NCBI GenBank assembly: GCA_959347315.1
Contig: OY365806.1
Span: forward strand, 51,574,068-51,638,067
DNA from: Bimastos eiseni
Lineage: Eukaryota > Annelida > Clitellata > Crassiclitellata > Lumbricidae
Length of the DNA stretch: 64,000 nt
Direction of reading: 5' to 3'
Shown here piece by piece: positions 23,546 through 35,796 of the stretch. Below the pieces are notes generated by a model. That model was not told the origin of the DNA, did no database searches, and saw nothing but the letters and a program-made list of their open reading frames with translations. Within the stretch, counting starts at the first letter, position 1, and every line of letters starts with the position of its first letter. Both the position numbers and the translations under genes were made by a program.

Positions 23546-23917
23546 ATGCGCAAATTTATTATTTCGTTTGGTATTTGGTATCGAATTTGCTTGTTTAAAT
23601 CGTCTAGAAGACTTCAGACGTGTCTAAAAAGACTTTCTTTATACTAGGTCTATTCAGGAGATAGGCCGACGAAGAGATATCGAAAAAGAAGAAACACGGG
23701 AAAAAAAAAACTTTTCTCGGGAATTGGTAGGCCAACGTACTATATACATTATTTAAGTTTCAAATTTAAATTACAAATGAACCTAAGTTATTCCCGAAAA
23801 ACTGATACATCAGTATTTTGCAGCCGTTTATATAGGATCACTTGTCTTTTACTGTCTCGTACTGTCTGTCTCGAACTGCCTTGAACCTATATATATATAT
23901 AGACATCAGGATATGCG

Positions 23918-23954
<37 letters not shown>

Positions 23955-24053
23955 TCTCGGTCTCGGTAGGCCAACCTCACTGTCTCGGTCTCGGTATCTC
24001 ACTGTCTCGGTCTCGTCTTGGTCTTGAAGTTTCAAGTCTTGCATACAACATTG
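23543..24053 (+). mobile_element. GAGACC-rich hAT-like element, truncated copy E
   Basis: Matches the right 400-odd bp of the full copy at 41559-42417, beginning at AGGATATGCGCAAATTTAT and ending CTTGCATACAACATTG. The left half is missing. Inside, (TA)n runs bracket a stray second copy of GACATCAGGATATGCGCAAA near 23900-23920, a small local duplication of the element's own sequence. Confidence 0.7.
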
Positions 24054-24246
24054 TTAATAACTATTCATAATATTAAGAAATATTAGGAGCATCACTGAAA
24101 ATGTAAAAAAAATCACGTTGTATATTTTCGTAGTTGCAGTGAATTTTCTAGCACACCTACAGCACTTTGTTTTCTAATCACTTCCTGAAAATTTTGATAT
24201 ATTGACAAGCGTTACGTCTGCGTTGTACGATTTTAAGCTTGGATGG

Positions 24247-24474
24247 TTAATTACTGTTTAAACTATTTGAAATTAATTAATATTAAGAAAATAGGTGAAT
24301 AGTCTGTAGTTTGAATTTGTAGTTTGAAAAGTGGAATGAGTGCGCCAAACTTAAAAAGAATTAATTACTGTTTAAACTATTTGAAATTAATTAATATTAA
24401 GAAAATAGGTGAATAGTCTGTAGTTTGAATTTGTAGTTTGAAAAGTGGAATGAGTGCGCCAAACTTAAAAAGAA
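24247..24474. repeat. perfect 114-bp tandem duplication
   Basis: Two head-to-tail copies, 24247-24360 and 24361-24474, starting TTAATTACTGTTTAAACTAT and ending CTTAAAAAGAA, with no difference that I can find. The identity implies a recent event, or an assembly artefact. Confidence 0.9.
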
Positions 24475-24564
24475 AAGAATTGATGACTAGTGCAGGACAT
24501 TCAACAAAGACTAGACAGCGAAATATTTTTTCATTGATATTAAAACTAATGCTGTGTACTTACG

Positions 24565-24950
24565 GGTTCTATCCAGAAGACCTAGCAGCCTATTTGCAAA
24601 CAAATGTTTCTATGAGACGCTAAATAAATAGTACCAGTTGCGTTTACGAGGCGATAAATAAATATCAAAACGTGCGTTTATATACGATGGCATCTGACAT
24701 TAAGGAAACGACGGTTCAATCAAGATGACCTAGCAACATATTTGCAAACAAACTGTACAAAGAGAGGCTCAATAAATATTACTCGTGGCATTTAAGAGGC
24801 GATAAATAAATATCACAACGTGTATTAACCTACGATGACATACGCGTAAATTGAATCGTTGAATCGATTAAGAAAACTAATCAGCATAATTACTAGCAAG
24901 ATGCTAAATAAATATATCAACTAGCGCATTAATTTACGATGGCATTCGCG
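24565..24950. repeat. degenerate tandem repeat, about 160-bp unit
   Basis: Two to three diverged copies share GACCTAGCA(G/A)C(C/A)TATTTGCAAACAAA, then a GAGACGCTAAATAAAT or GAGAGGCTCAATAAAT segment, GAGGCGATAAATAAATATCA and TTACGATGGCAT. Non-coding. Confidence 0.6.
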
Positions 24951-25149
24951 CTAATACTTTGTCTCTTTTGGCGGTGGCCTAGGCGAAAGTGAGAATAAAG
25001 CAGTTCGCCTTCGATGCCTGAAATACATCGCAGAAGTATGTAATAACATCTTGAAAATAGACTAATATCGTATAGCTATAAAATAAAATTATTATTATTT
25101 ATTTGTAGTCAGGAATTACGTGACTGAAATGTGATTTATCATTAAATCG

Positions 25150-25326
25150 TTGTTAAAAGAAGACAACTCAGGGTGTAGGTTTTGAGTCCATTTTTTAAAC
25201 ACGCGTGCATATTCGTCGTCCGAAAATTTTCTGTCAAGTTTGCGTCTCGAGTACAAGTCGAAGGCCCTTTTTCATCGTCCTAAAATAGCATTAAATTTCT
25301 CGACTTATAGTCGAGTATATACGGTA
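25150..25326. mobile_element. fragment with DNA-transposon-like terminus
   Basis: Ends at 25326 with ACTTATAGTCGAGTATATACGGTA, which has the look of the TACCGTATATACTCG-type terminal repeats of some cut-and-paste elements. I cannot define the other end, so this is a weak call. Confidence 0.3.
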
Positions 25327-25379
25327 ATATGTCGGGAGTTGGTGGCCATTTTCAAAGATTCCAATCTGAAACAAAATTT

Positions 25380-25860
25380 TCAGACGAAACTTGTTAATTT
25401 CGGAATGAATTTAAGTGAAACCGAATTACAGGGCAAAGCTGATGACTTGGTGAGAAATTTAAAGCAGGAACAAACTACTTTTTCCAGAAATCAAGTCTTT
25501 TCAAGTGAAGGTCGTCATCCAGACTTTTGACACAGCACAATTTTGCTCATTTTCCAACACTGATGACACAAACGGTTTTTCAGAATGTGCACAAAAATAC
25601 AGCCATCAAATGTCATCTTTTAGAGACGAGTTTTCAAGGCATTTTAACGATTTTCAAGCTCTTGAGGACCAGTTCGCTCTTCTCATCATGCCATTTTCAT
25701 ATGATATTGACAAAGCCTTTACTGATCTGCAACTTGAATACATGTAGGCCTAATAGACTTGCAGAATGACATCATTGTCAAAGAGACTTTCAAAGACATG
25801 GAATTAACTAAATTTTACTCATAACTGAAAAATGATACATGGCCAAACATACAACACTGT
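25380..25860 (+). pseudogene. decayed hAT transposase (GTF2IRD2-like) fragment
   Basis: Pieces in shifting frames correspond in order to the C-terminal half of the transposase at 16397-18207: a NLSETELQGK segment (compare ELNTRLQGR), AHFPTL, then FRDEFSRHFNDFQALEDQF (compare EFARRFADFQKLAAEF), MPFSYDIDKAFTDLQLEY (compare PFTTDFEKVPDALQLE) and DLQNDIIVKETFKDMELTKFY. At least three frame changes and a stop are present. No ends are visible. Confidence 0.75.
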
Positions 25861-25892
25861 GCTATGAAATGTTTGTTTTATTTGCATACGCT

Positions 25893-28800
25893 TACATCTG
25901 CAGGCTCGGACTGGGCCGCCGGGATACCGGGAGATTCCCGGTGGGCCGGCGGCCACGGACTGCCAGAAAAAAGTCATTATATTTTTAATTACACTTTAAA
26001 AATTTACCGTTGATTATAGGCTAGCGTATCTGACGGCAGCCGCACAGAAATCGTTTAATAAACTTGATTTCGCGCCGCCCTCATTGAGCGGCGCATTAGT
26101 ACTCAAAAAACGCAGTCACACGTTCAATCCACTGAACTATAAATAGCCTGGAACTTGGTGAGCCTATCGGCCTTCCGTCTATTATAGTTCAGTTGTTCAA
26201 TTGTAATGGGATTGTTTTCAATTGCCGTCGGAGGGCGGAAGTTTTTATCTAATTGTTAAAGGGAAGGCGCTTCGAACGTGCCCAGATGGCAATTGAAAAC
26301 AAGCTCATTGTATATTTTACTTTTGGTCGGTTATTCACTCTTTTAAATTCTGTTTCCGTTTTGACTTTTGAGGAGTTGGCGGCAGCGTATCAGCATTTAG
26401 TCTACTTTTAAGTAATAATAGAATGATTTTGACGTGTTTAAACAAATTTGGTTTCAATTTTTTTTAATTTAATTTTATTTCTGGTATACGTACTCTACCC
26501 CAAAGAAAAATGAATAAACGAAAAGGAGGTGCTGAGAAAGAACGAATAAGAAATAAAGCAAGTTTAAAGAACCATGCCCATAAATATCAAAAGTTAACGA
26601 ACATGTTTGCAACATCTTCCAGTACCAACTCAACTGTTAATATCAGTACGGCTGATATAGCAACAGCAGAAATAATTACGGATCCTCACTTAATTTGCGA
26701 TGCCGCTGATGCGGTATTATTATTACCACCCAATGAGGCACATGATTCTAAAATTAAAGCGGCAGATAGTTATGAATCTTTCGACGCCAATGGTGTCAAT
26801 GCAAGCCCAACTGCTTACCCCAACTCTGACGTTCAATATAATTTGAACATTAGTCAGTGTGAGCCAAGTGAAGAAACTCAAAACAATTATAATTATTTTT
26901 TGAAACCACCAGCAGATTGTTTGAGAACTTTTTTAAATTTCATCCGAAACAAAAAAATTTTGATCTCAACGTTAAACTCAATTACCAGAACGTTTATTTC
27001 AGAAAAATAAGCCTCGTCAATGGCTGACCTATGACAACAACACAAAAAAATTATTTTGTTCATTTTGCCTGGCATTTAGCAAAGCCTCAGATCAATCAAC
27101 ATTCATTAGTGGATATAACATTACAAATTCCAAGCATATCTATCAAAGAATATCAGAACATGAAAGCAGTGCACTACATGCAACCTGCACAGAGTCATAT
27201 GTTTTAAAAATCAATTCCAAAGATATTGTAAGCATTTATACGCGTCGAAATGAGGAAGAGATTAAAAAGAATCGTTTAATTTTAGAAAGAATCATAGAAA
27301 CTTTAAAAGTTATTGGTAAGCGTGGACTTAGCTACAGGGGTGCAGAAGAGTCTGGGTACACATTGCTTGATGACAGTATGGATCATGGGAATTTTTTGGA
27401 GATTCTTTTGCTTGTTAGCAAATTTGATCCGTTGTTGGAAGCACATATCGAGGAAGTGGTTCGAAAAAGCAAATCCCGGCATGATTCAGCTGGCAACAGC
27501 AGAGGTCGTGGCGACCTGGTAACATTTCTGTCAAAAACGACTGTTAATAAAGTCATCGATGCAATAACAACATCTTTAAAAAACATGATTGTGGAAGAGA
27601 TTAGAGAAGCCGGTATGTTTAGTGTTCAATTTGATACCACACATGATATTAATGTACAGGATCAGTGTTCCATTGTGATCCGATATGTAACAGACACTGT
27701 ACATGAACGTGTAATATCTATAGTCAATTGCACATCAACGACTGGAAAAGGAATGTGTGATTTAGTTTGTGGCGTTTTCGAAAAGGTAGGCATTGATGTA
27801 AGTAAATGTATCGGCAATGCCACCGATGGTGCATCTAATATGCAAGGTCAATACAATGGATTCAATGCCTGGTTAAATAGTTTCCCCGGGTCAGATTCAT
27901 GTATGGTGTTATGCACATGTCTTAAATTTGGTAATGGGTGACGTCACTAAAAAAGCGGTTGAAGTTGTTACCTTATTTGGCGTTTTGAACACATGTGCAG
28001 TCTTTCTTCGGGAATCATATTTACGATTAAACGTTTGGCGTGAATTTAGCAAATTGAAATACATATCGGTAATCGGTGAAACCCATTGGTAGGCGAAAGA
28101 CAGAGCTCTTTCTAAGATATTCGGAAATTTATTCATCAAAACCTCCGATCAAGAAACACAAGTTATTGATTTTTTGTACATTGACATGTTACAAACATTT
28201 CATGATATTTCTACATCAAACAAATTAAATAATGATGTCCGATACAGAGCGAAAGCTCTTTTGGATTCCTTGACAAGTTTTGAATTTATTTTGACGGCAC
28301 AATTGTTTTTGAAAGTATTTGAACACACAACGCCATTATCTGAATATTTGCAAACAACTGGAATGGATATATTACGAGCCTATAACATGGTTCAAGACAC
28401 TATCAATGAATTAAGTAAAGTAGATAGAAATTTTGATTCCATTTTTCAAGCAGCTACAAATTTCTCGGAATTTGCGAACAGTGAACTAGAAAAAAGGAAT
28501 CTTGACATTGAAGTTCAGACTGTTTTGAAAGAGAAAAGAAGTAGAGCCAACCAACCACTTGAAACTGCAAAAGATAAATTTCGTGTCAATGTTCACAACA
28601 TGGTTATGGATCAAGTAATTAATAGTTTGAAACAGAGATTCTGGAGCATGGTAGTCACTATGCTGATTTATCTTGTTTAGATCCGAGAAATTTTGCAGAA
28701 ATTTTGAAAAGAATACCTAGTGACGCACTGCAGCACCTGAGTGGGTTGCTCAGAAAATTTGATGATAGTGTAACAAAACACCAGCTTCAAACAGAATTAT

Positions 28801-29722
28801 TAGACTTTGCTAGGAAATGGGAAAGTTTCGAAACAACTCTTGAAGATGTATATAATTTGCTATTTGACACGGAAGTATCCGACTCTGTCTTAGACAACAT
28901 CCGACAATCTGAGCTCGTAGAATTTGAAACTATCTTTACAATCCCAGCAGCTGAAAACAGCAACAGAAACAAAAACAAATGCAAATCTTGCAAAAAATGT
29001 ATTGTTTGTTGTTACTTTGTTCTCCAGAAGTTCAATTTGCATAGTCTTGCTTATTCAAATTTGTTTCTTGCTTACAAATTTGCTTACAAATTTGTTTCTT
29101 GCTTACAAATTTGTGTTGACATTATCCTCATCACAAGTTGCTTGTGAGAGGTCATTTTCGAAATTGAAATACATTTTGAACAGATTAAGAAATTTGCTGA
29201 GCCAGTCGAGTTTACAATCATTCATGCTGATGTCTTGTGAAAAGGACTTTCTTCCAAGAATTAATAACAATGAAATCATTGATTTTGTGGCATCGACTAG
29301 TGAAACGATGAAAAAGCTGCTATAATAGTCAATAGTGAATCAATCGTGTCTATTAATTCTAGACTCTAGTGTCTCTACTGCTTCAGTTTTTAAAAACGAG
29401 CATTAATGTAACTATTAAAATTGGTTCCAAACATGCTTACAAATTTAAATAAAGCAGAAATTAAAAGGCACTTACAACTTACAGACGTGTTTTAGAAATA
29501 TTTATTTTTATCAATATTTTAGTTGGTAAGTTTAAAATTTCTTTTTTATATATAAAATAATAATAAATACCAAAAATATATTTATGAATTTAAAATTAAA
29601 TTTAAAAATCCGTAAACAAATTAAATAATTACAAAAATCCATATGAAACGAATAATGAAGTGGGCCGCCATGACCAAATTTCCCGGGCCCCTTTTTCAAG
29701 CCAGTCCGACCCTGTACATCTG
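25893..29722 (+). mobile_element. 3.8-kb hAT element (TTF/ZMYM1-like), complete but inactive
   Basis: The element proper is 25901-29714. Ends CAGGCTCGGACTGG (left) and, on the other strand at the right, CAGGGTCGGACTGG are inverted repeats. A perfect 8-bp duplication TACATCTG flanks it at 25893-25900 and 29715-29722. A single transposase gene lies between, with several lesions. 25901-26500 and 29330-29714 are non-coding arms, the left rich in GGGCCGCCGGG-like words. Confidence 0.93.
26510..29325 (+). pseudogene. hAT transposase with TTF-type zinc finger, multiply disrupted
   Basis: Start ATG at 26510 (MNKRKGGAEKERIRNKASLK). The family order is kept: an acidic N-terminus; a TTF zinc-finger region (WLTYDN, KLFCSFCLAFSKAS, then SKHIYQRISEHESSALH); the first catalytic Asp in SVQFDTTHDINVQDQ; NATDGASNMQGQ; AHVLNLVMGDVT; IGETHW; and the hAT dimerisation block SSSQVACERSFSKLK...RNLLSQSSLQSFMLMSCEKDF. 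Lesions I can place are a one-base loss in a T run near 26927, a one-base shift just before the CYAHVLN segment near 27905, a stop (TAG) in place of a conserved Trp after IGETHW at 28090, a one-base loss near 28640, and a frame change inside a short GCTTACAAATTT tandem repeat near 29050-29110. Between lesions the reading is clean, so decay is recent. ZMYM1 and related host genes share this transposase ancestry. Confidence 0.9.
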
Positions 29723-30684
29723 TGAACAAATTTTCTCCTGCATGCACATCAATAAATCAACGTAGGCCTATAAGTTCACTGCTCACTGCTAAAAATTTGG
29801 ATTCTATGCTATGGATTTCAACAAGTAGGCCTACTTTGATTCCAAATTATGGAAAACTGGTTAAAAACTGCTTGCAGTTTCAGAAATCTCATATAAAAAA
29901 ATTTATATTAGGCCTATATATGGAAGCCTATTGTAAAGGAAAGGCCTAACTAACTAACAACCACAAACAGACTCATTAACACTATCTAGTTTACTATGAT
30001 CACGGTCATATTATGTCATTATTTTGAATCTGAATTTGTTAAAAAATGTGCTAAAGGTATGCTCTCTCTACTCTTAGATCATTATCATGCGGCCCTCCAA
30101 AGAAAAATAATTTTCATGGCCCTCTGCACAGAAAATAAGGTTGTCCACCCATGGCCTATATATAAGTCGTTTATAAGGCAATTAGACTACATGTATGCTT
30201 AATTTTATCAAACATTGTTTTTTATGAGCACAGCTAGCCCCTCAAAGCTTAAAATTGTAATGCCGACAATGGGGGAAGAGGCCGAGGAAATTTTACCGGA
30301 GTGGCCGTGAGAAACTTGACGCGGGGGTGGGGTAGGAGAAGCGCCCGTCCTATAGTTCCACCACCTCCACAGTTACAAATTGACCACTGTCTCCGCCCCA
30401 GTGTTATCCATAACTACGTACTCCACGTTTCCCTCTGCGCCCTACTGTGTTATAATCCATTAAGTTTACTCTACCCACTCATATGTGCTCACTGTTCATC
30501 AGTGTGCAGACCACGGTGTAAAATATACATGGTGTGTGCACTCCTTATGCTTGCCATTTAGCGTTTTTGGCTAGGCTTATTAATTCGAAAGGCGGCGCTG
30601 CGTTCATAACACGATTACGGCCGCGGGTAATGTTGTGTAGCAGAATATATACAAGAATAAGCATTTTAAGTGAATTTATGTTAT
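29723..30684. other. no gene seen
   Basis: Non-coding, with four AGGCCTA words between 29763 and 29945. No repeat ends recognised. Confidence 0.4.
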
Positions 30685-31466
30685 CTATGTATCAGAGGTG
30701 TAACAAGCAAGGGGCAGAGGGCATTCGATCTCCCAGTTTTGAAACTGGGGGACTTTTCCCCAAGTTTTAGGGCTCAGTGCCCCCCAAAACTGTTCTATTT
30801 TGTATGTGTGTCCAATTGCTTTCGCTTTTTAAATTTAATGATTATACAGAGGACATAGAAATAATGTTATAAATACTTAATTCCTTCATAGCAATCTCAA
30901 GGTGAGCTCAATTACTACTCTTCCAAATAAATCCCGACATTTTTAACCAATTAAGAATCTGCTTATTGAATTTTGACAATTGCCTTGTTATCACCAGTCA
31001 ATTGTACTCGACCATCAAAACCCTGACATATTAAGTAATTGAGAAGGCGCTAGAGAAATGTCGGTATACATGCATATCAAATGTAAGATCTAAATAACTT
31101 ATACGTTGACATGAATCTTGCAGCAAGTTAGAGCCGAAATTAATTTGGCATCCAGCCCATCTGCTGTTGCAATGACCATGTTACAACCTCATGATGATGG
31201 AAAAAATTAATTTGTATGCAATTTCACTGTATATTATACAAAATTATAATAGTGTACACTACAAAAGCGTCCTGCATATCTTATTTCTATGGAGTAATTG
31301 TAAAAAGATGACTTTTGTTAAGATAACTTGTGCCACAGAATCTTCAAATTTTGGGAGGGCAAAATTCAAACAGTGGGGGGGGGCCAAAAAATATTTTTGG
31401 CGCTTCGCACAATATCTTTCCAATTACCCCCACTTTTTAAAACCCTGTTACACCTCTGCTGCGTAT
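30685..31466 (-). mobile_element. GTGTAACAAG hAT MITE, long copy 3
   Basis: The element is 30693-31458 (766 bp) in the opposite orientation to the copy at 18619. Ends CAGAGGTGTAACAAGC and TGTTACACCTCTG match the family, and flanks CTATGTAT and CTGCGTAT agree at 6 of 8 bases. The outer parts align to the 295-300 bp copies, but about 500 bp of extra sequence sits between 30800 and 31300. It is either a longer parental form or a later insertion. No gene was recognised in the extra part. Confidence 0.75.
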
Positions 31467-33690
31467 TGACAATGAATCGATATTGAACTGATATTTGCGT
31501 ACCAAAATATCATCGTTTAGTCTAGCTTATTCTAGTTATTATGTAGCAATTATGGAACTTAGCAGAATCATATATGTGGAGGATGTTCTTAAAGTGTGAT
31601 TGGCAGCTATATCAGACGAACATATATACTTTTGTACCTTACACTGTAAGGTGCATTTTGAACTGTTTGTCTTGGTTTACATCAATTGCTTGTATTGTAA
31701 TGCATGGAAAAGTGATTCAATACAAAGTCATTGCTCGATGCAGGAACAGCATGAAATCTCAACAATATAATTAGGTCTTCATTATTGTTATGAATTTAAT
31801 TTTTGCTCATTTTGATGCGTATTTTCACCTGCTTTTATTTTAATAATGACAGCAATAAACATCCAATAACTGAAAGATCGGCCTATGAACTTAAAATTTG
31901 TGAAGTCTGAGAATGAGAAATTTGTCTCGGACTGAATGGACATGATATCTAATTGCTCTGAGCTATAAAATGTAAAGATAACTAAGGATATGCGATGAAT
32001 ATACAAATGTAATGTAAATTCTCAAAAATATCTCACCGCCCACAAAAGCCACGCCAGGGAGACCAGCTTATTCACCGGCGCTAAAATGCATGTTACCATT
32101 ATTGTCTGACAGCTACGTCAATTTGGTGTGGCCTCCAGCAGTAAAACTATTTCAGAATAGTGTGGTAGAAATTGTGCCTCTAGATACATGTGCTTCCATT
32201 TCTTGTGTACATGATATGGTATATATAATTCTAATTTTTTCATGGTATGGCATGTCTCAGCACCGATACCCATATACATGATATATTGCCTTATAAAAAG
32301 TCACATGCTTTGAAAATGCTTGAAAGTATATTGTTTGTATTAACAAGTTTGTTTTCATTACTGCAAAATATTTAAGCACAGTTGTCAGATGTTCCTATTT
32401 GAATGTATTGGTTATGTCTTTAGACAAAGAGCTATGAGCTCTGTTCAGCAGGCCTTATTGATACCAGTAGGAAGGAAGTTGCAGTAGTCTATGCCAGGCG
32501 AGCAGTGGGCAAGAATTGACTTCAGCTATTGATTAGAATTCTCTGTTGAGTACATGTGGTAACTGCCAATGTCATATTAAATTGTGTAAATAATTCAACT
32601 GTGGTTAATGAATCAATCTTTGTATAATCCTGTCTGCTTGCACATATGATGAACATGGATATAATCAGATATATCAATTTTTCAATAAATGTTTTGTTTA
32701 TTTATGGCAGAACAGCGTTTTATACCTGCCATTGTTCTAATTTCCTATGCTTAGGTGTTGCAAAATCACACAGTTATTATACTTCTTTATGGGCCATGTT
32801 GATCGTATGGCACCGCCATCGCCATCTAGCGAACTGTTAGTTATCATTAGCCACATATTACACCCATGTGAACCCACCATGTACATTTTACGCCATGGTG
32901 CAGACTATAACTACAACGCGCAATCAAGGATAGCCAACATATATACAAGTAGGCCTAGGCCCATATTATTCGAATTAGTCCTACTTGGGACTAATATTTG
33001 TTCTAGGAATTAGCTATAAATTAATCTTACTGAAAAATAAAAAACCGTAAATTACCTAAAATTTTGATGTTTTCTAGTTTCCTGACCATGTGTGTTTTAA
33101 ATCTAATTGGTTAAAGTTGCAATGGTTGTGTGAGCAGTGGGAACGCCATTCCCACCCACTTTAAGCCTTGTTTCATTTCGTGATCGTACTCTCCAAACTT
33201 CTAACGAGCCACTTGAAAGCCAAGCGCAATAGACCAGCCTATTCACTCACACTCGAGGACTAAAGCGCTAGCTGTTAGCGATATTCTCGGATATGCATAT
33301 GCTTCTCTGTTTGTGAATATTTACTTCCTCAGCAACAATTATTGTGTACGTGTAATTAAATGACTCTTTGACTATACGTTTTGACAGCCACATTAGGCTA
33401 TAATTCTAAATAAAAGGAAGTTATAATACAATACTGAACCTGTATTATCTGAATCCAAGCCACGGGACAGATGGGATAATCTGAAGAGCCGAGTAAACAA
33501 CGCGTTCAAGAGCGTCTGATAGATCTATCTATCGATTACCCTTTCCTTCTTTCCAGGGCAGATAGCGTTTTGGACTAACGTCGCCAGCGTATCCGATGCT
33601 TACCATATTACCATACTAGGCTAAATGAAACCACACACATATATATATATATATAAAATAAAGCGAAACTTGTTGGCTGTCGCAATGGGC
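31467..33690. other. no gene seen; short dispersed repeat
   Basis: AT-rich non-coding. 32038-32085 repeats the GCCCACAAAAGC...ACCAGCTTATTCACCGGCGCT motif of 3188-3238, and 33225-33275 holds a weaker copy. An (AT)n run is at 33637-33654. Confidence 0.4.
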
Positions 33691-33699
33691 TTCCGTTAA

Positions 33700-34129
33700 C
33701 CGTTTACGGTAAAATATCACGTGATTGGTGGGCGTGTTTGGGTGCCCGAGAAACGACAGTTGCATTGAATATCATACGAACGTGACGTTTAGCGATGGAA
33801 GTCGTTGTTTACGACTAAACTCAGCTGGCGTTTACGTAAGAAGATGCTGATTTCAAATTCTTATCCAACATGATGCGATTTTATTTTTGCATCAGTTCGT
33901 CGTCGTCATCGTTAGCTGCTGAGTCTGGGTTGTGGTTTCTTTCTCCCTTAAAATTCAGCACCAAACGGTTAAAATTTAAAGATTTTAAAGAGATAACCAA
34001 AGACGATCGGCTTTTCGATCCGTTTGTTGCATCTCATAGTTGCTGCACGTTGGCGTGTTAGAGAAATGTTGCCAGTTTGCCTTGTGCTTTTGCTCGATAC
34101 TCGTTCGCCATTGTGATTCTGTTAATCGG
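33700..34129 (+). promoter_or_regulatory. candidate promoter and untranslated first exon of the AP-2 alpha gene
   Basis: 33715-33741 carries a compact set of core-promoter-like sites: CACGTG (E box), then ATTGG (inverted CCAAT) and GGGCGTG (GC box). GTGACGTTT, CRE-like, follows at 33782. The segment is less AT-rich than its surroundings. A strong splice donor, AATCG|GTAAGAAG, follows at 34129/34130. The exon with the start codon, beginning at 44188 after GAGCACAG, has an acceptor and only 14 bp of leader, so an upstream untranslated exon is required. This placement is inference, because no transcript is visible. Confidence 0.35.
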
Positions 34130-35305
34130 TAAGAAGGTAGGAACGACGGTGGCATGGCAGCGGTCAGTAATGTTTAGTGTGATTAATGTACACTCCAGGT
34201 CTATGTACTAGGCGAAGTGTGTAATAGATGTCATGGTTGTGTAGATGGGTTAGAAAGTAATGAATTAAATTAATGAAAGGTACCATACTAGTGTCAAATA
34301 AACCGAAAACGAGATCACTACACTGTCTGGAAGCAAAAGTGAAGAACGAGAATAGTTGAAAATATCCAGTTATGTTTGTGGATACTGTTCATATCTGAAA
34401 AGATTTGCATTGTCAGATTTTTGAAGCAAGGGTGCAAAACCCATGATATATACAACTCTGGGGATAATGCATCAGTATCTCGAGATTATGATTGTGATAC
34501 AGATTTTAAGGGGTAAGGGAGTACAGAGCTCAGATAGTATGTAAGCATCTGGAGTATGTAATCCAGATAATTAATCAGGGTTTGGGTTGCACATAATATC
34601 CATCTTGTGCTTTTCTCTGGGAACACAAAACAAGTCAAAAATCTAAGAAAATATTAAAGCACCTTGATCAAGCATCACTGCACCTTCTCAATTGTTGGTC
34701 TTCCCACCTGGAACACCCTTAGACACCCTTGGAAATGCGATTGTTGCCAAGGAGTAATGTGCCTTTGACTTCAGCACCTGTTAAACATGTTGTTTACGTG
34801 GTGACATTTTTATGAGGCCCAACAGAGAGAAAATTCTGAGGAAATTGGTTTTATAAAATGCAACAGGTATTGGAATAACATTTAACATGCAAGTATTTTT
34901 GTAAGTGCTAATTTGAAATTATCTGCAGTTTGCATTTACAGTTGTTTTGCTTGAATAAAATGACAGAAGGTATCTCCTTCAGGCTTGAATTAATTCCTCA
35001 TAGGGGATGGGTCAGCCACACGGATCTTCCTTCTTCACTTGACTATGTCACCAGTGTCTTCTTTTTTCAATTATAGAATCTTCAGGTCTTCCTGAGTCAT
35101 ATCTTCCCATCTCTTCTAATGTCATCCCGGACTGCGTCGTCTGTTCACATCCGCTCTCTTAATTCTATTAATGCAGCTTTCAGCATGTTGATGTTGTACA
35201 ATACACCCGTCAAGTCCTTCCATTTTTGCCAAGCTGTGTTTATCCTGTTCCTGACTTCATGCTCACTATGACCATTAGCATTCATTACTGATCCAGGGAG
35301 GGTTG
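34130..35305. other. no gene seen (probable intron)
   Basis: Non-coding. If the upstream exon is right, this begins a 10-kb first intron of the adaptor gene. Confidence 0.4.
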
Positions 35306-35308
35306 TTA

Positions 35309-35793
35309 GGGGCTGTCCACATATTACGTACGCAGCGAGGAGGAGAGGAGTCTCGAATTTCGGTGATTTTGCGTACGGTAGGGGAGGAGGGGGAGGAGTC
35401 TCGAAAATATGTACGTACACAAATATAATTGTCTAATTATGACTTCCACTATACAGAATATTAAAATCAGAACTGTAAACCCAAACACAGACTATATTCC
35501 TGCTTAATCAATTTTATGTAGCATTAAAACATTTTAAAATGCAAGTGTTGTTAGTGTCTTATTTTTTGTAACAGTTGACAAAAATTTAAGCTGTTAAAAT
35601 TGATGCTTAACAGAAGATATAGTTTATGGTAAAATAGATGTATTTAGCTATTTAGCCTTTGCAATGGGAAGGGGTAGAGCTCAGATGTATGTACTCATTG
35701 GGGTGGGGTCCACGAAATGTACGCTGTGCAAAAGGGGGTGGGGGGGGGTCCAAAAATCCGATTTTTTTGCGTGCGTAATATGTGGATGGAACC
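35309..35793. mobile_element. PIF/Harbinger-like MITE
   Basis: A 485-bp non-coding element with inverted ends GGGGCTGTCCACATATTACG and, on the other strand, GGTTCCATCCACATATTACG, flanked by TTA at 35306-35308 and 35794-35796. A 3-bp TTA duplication with GG-starting ends is typical of PIF/Harbinger. Purine-rich GGGGAGGAGG and G-rich GGGGTGGGGGGGGG tracts lie inside the two ends. Confidence 0.65.
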
Positions 35794-35796
35794 TTA

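Noticed and set aside
33870..34061. 63-codon frame starting MMRFYF in the candidate first exon
   Set aside because: No similarity to a known N-terminus, and alpha-adaptin already starts correctly at 44202. More likely part of an untranslated leader.
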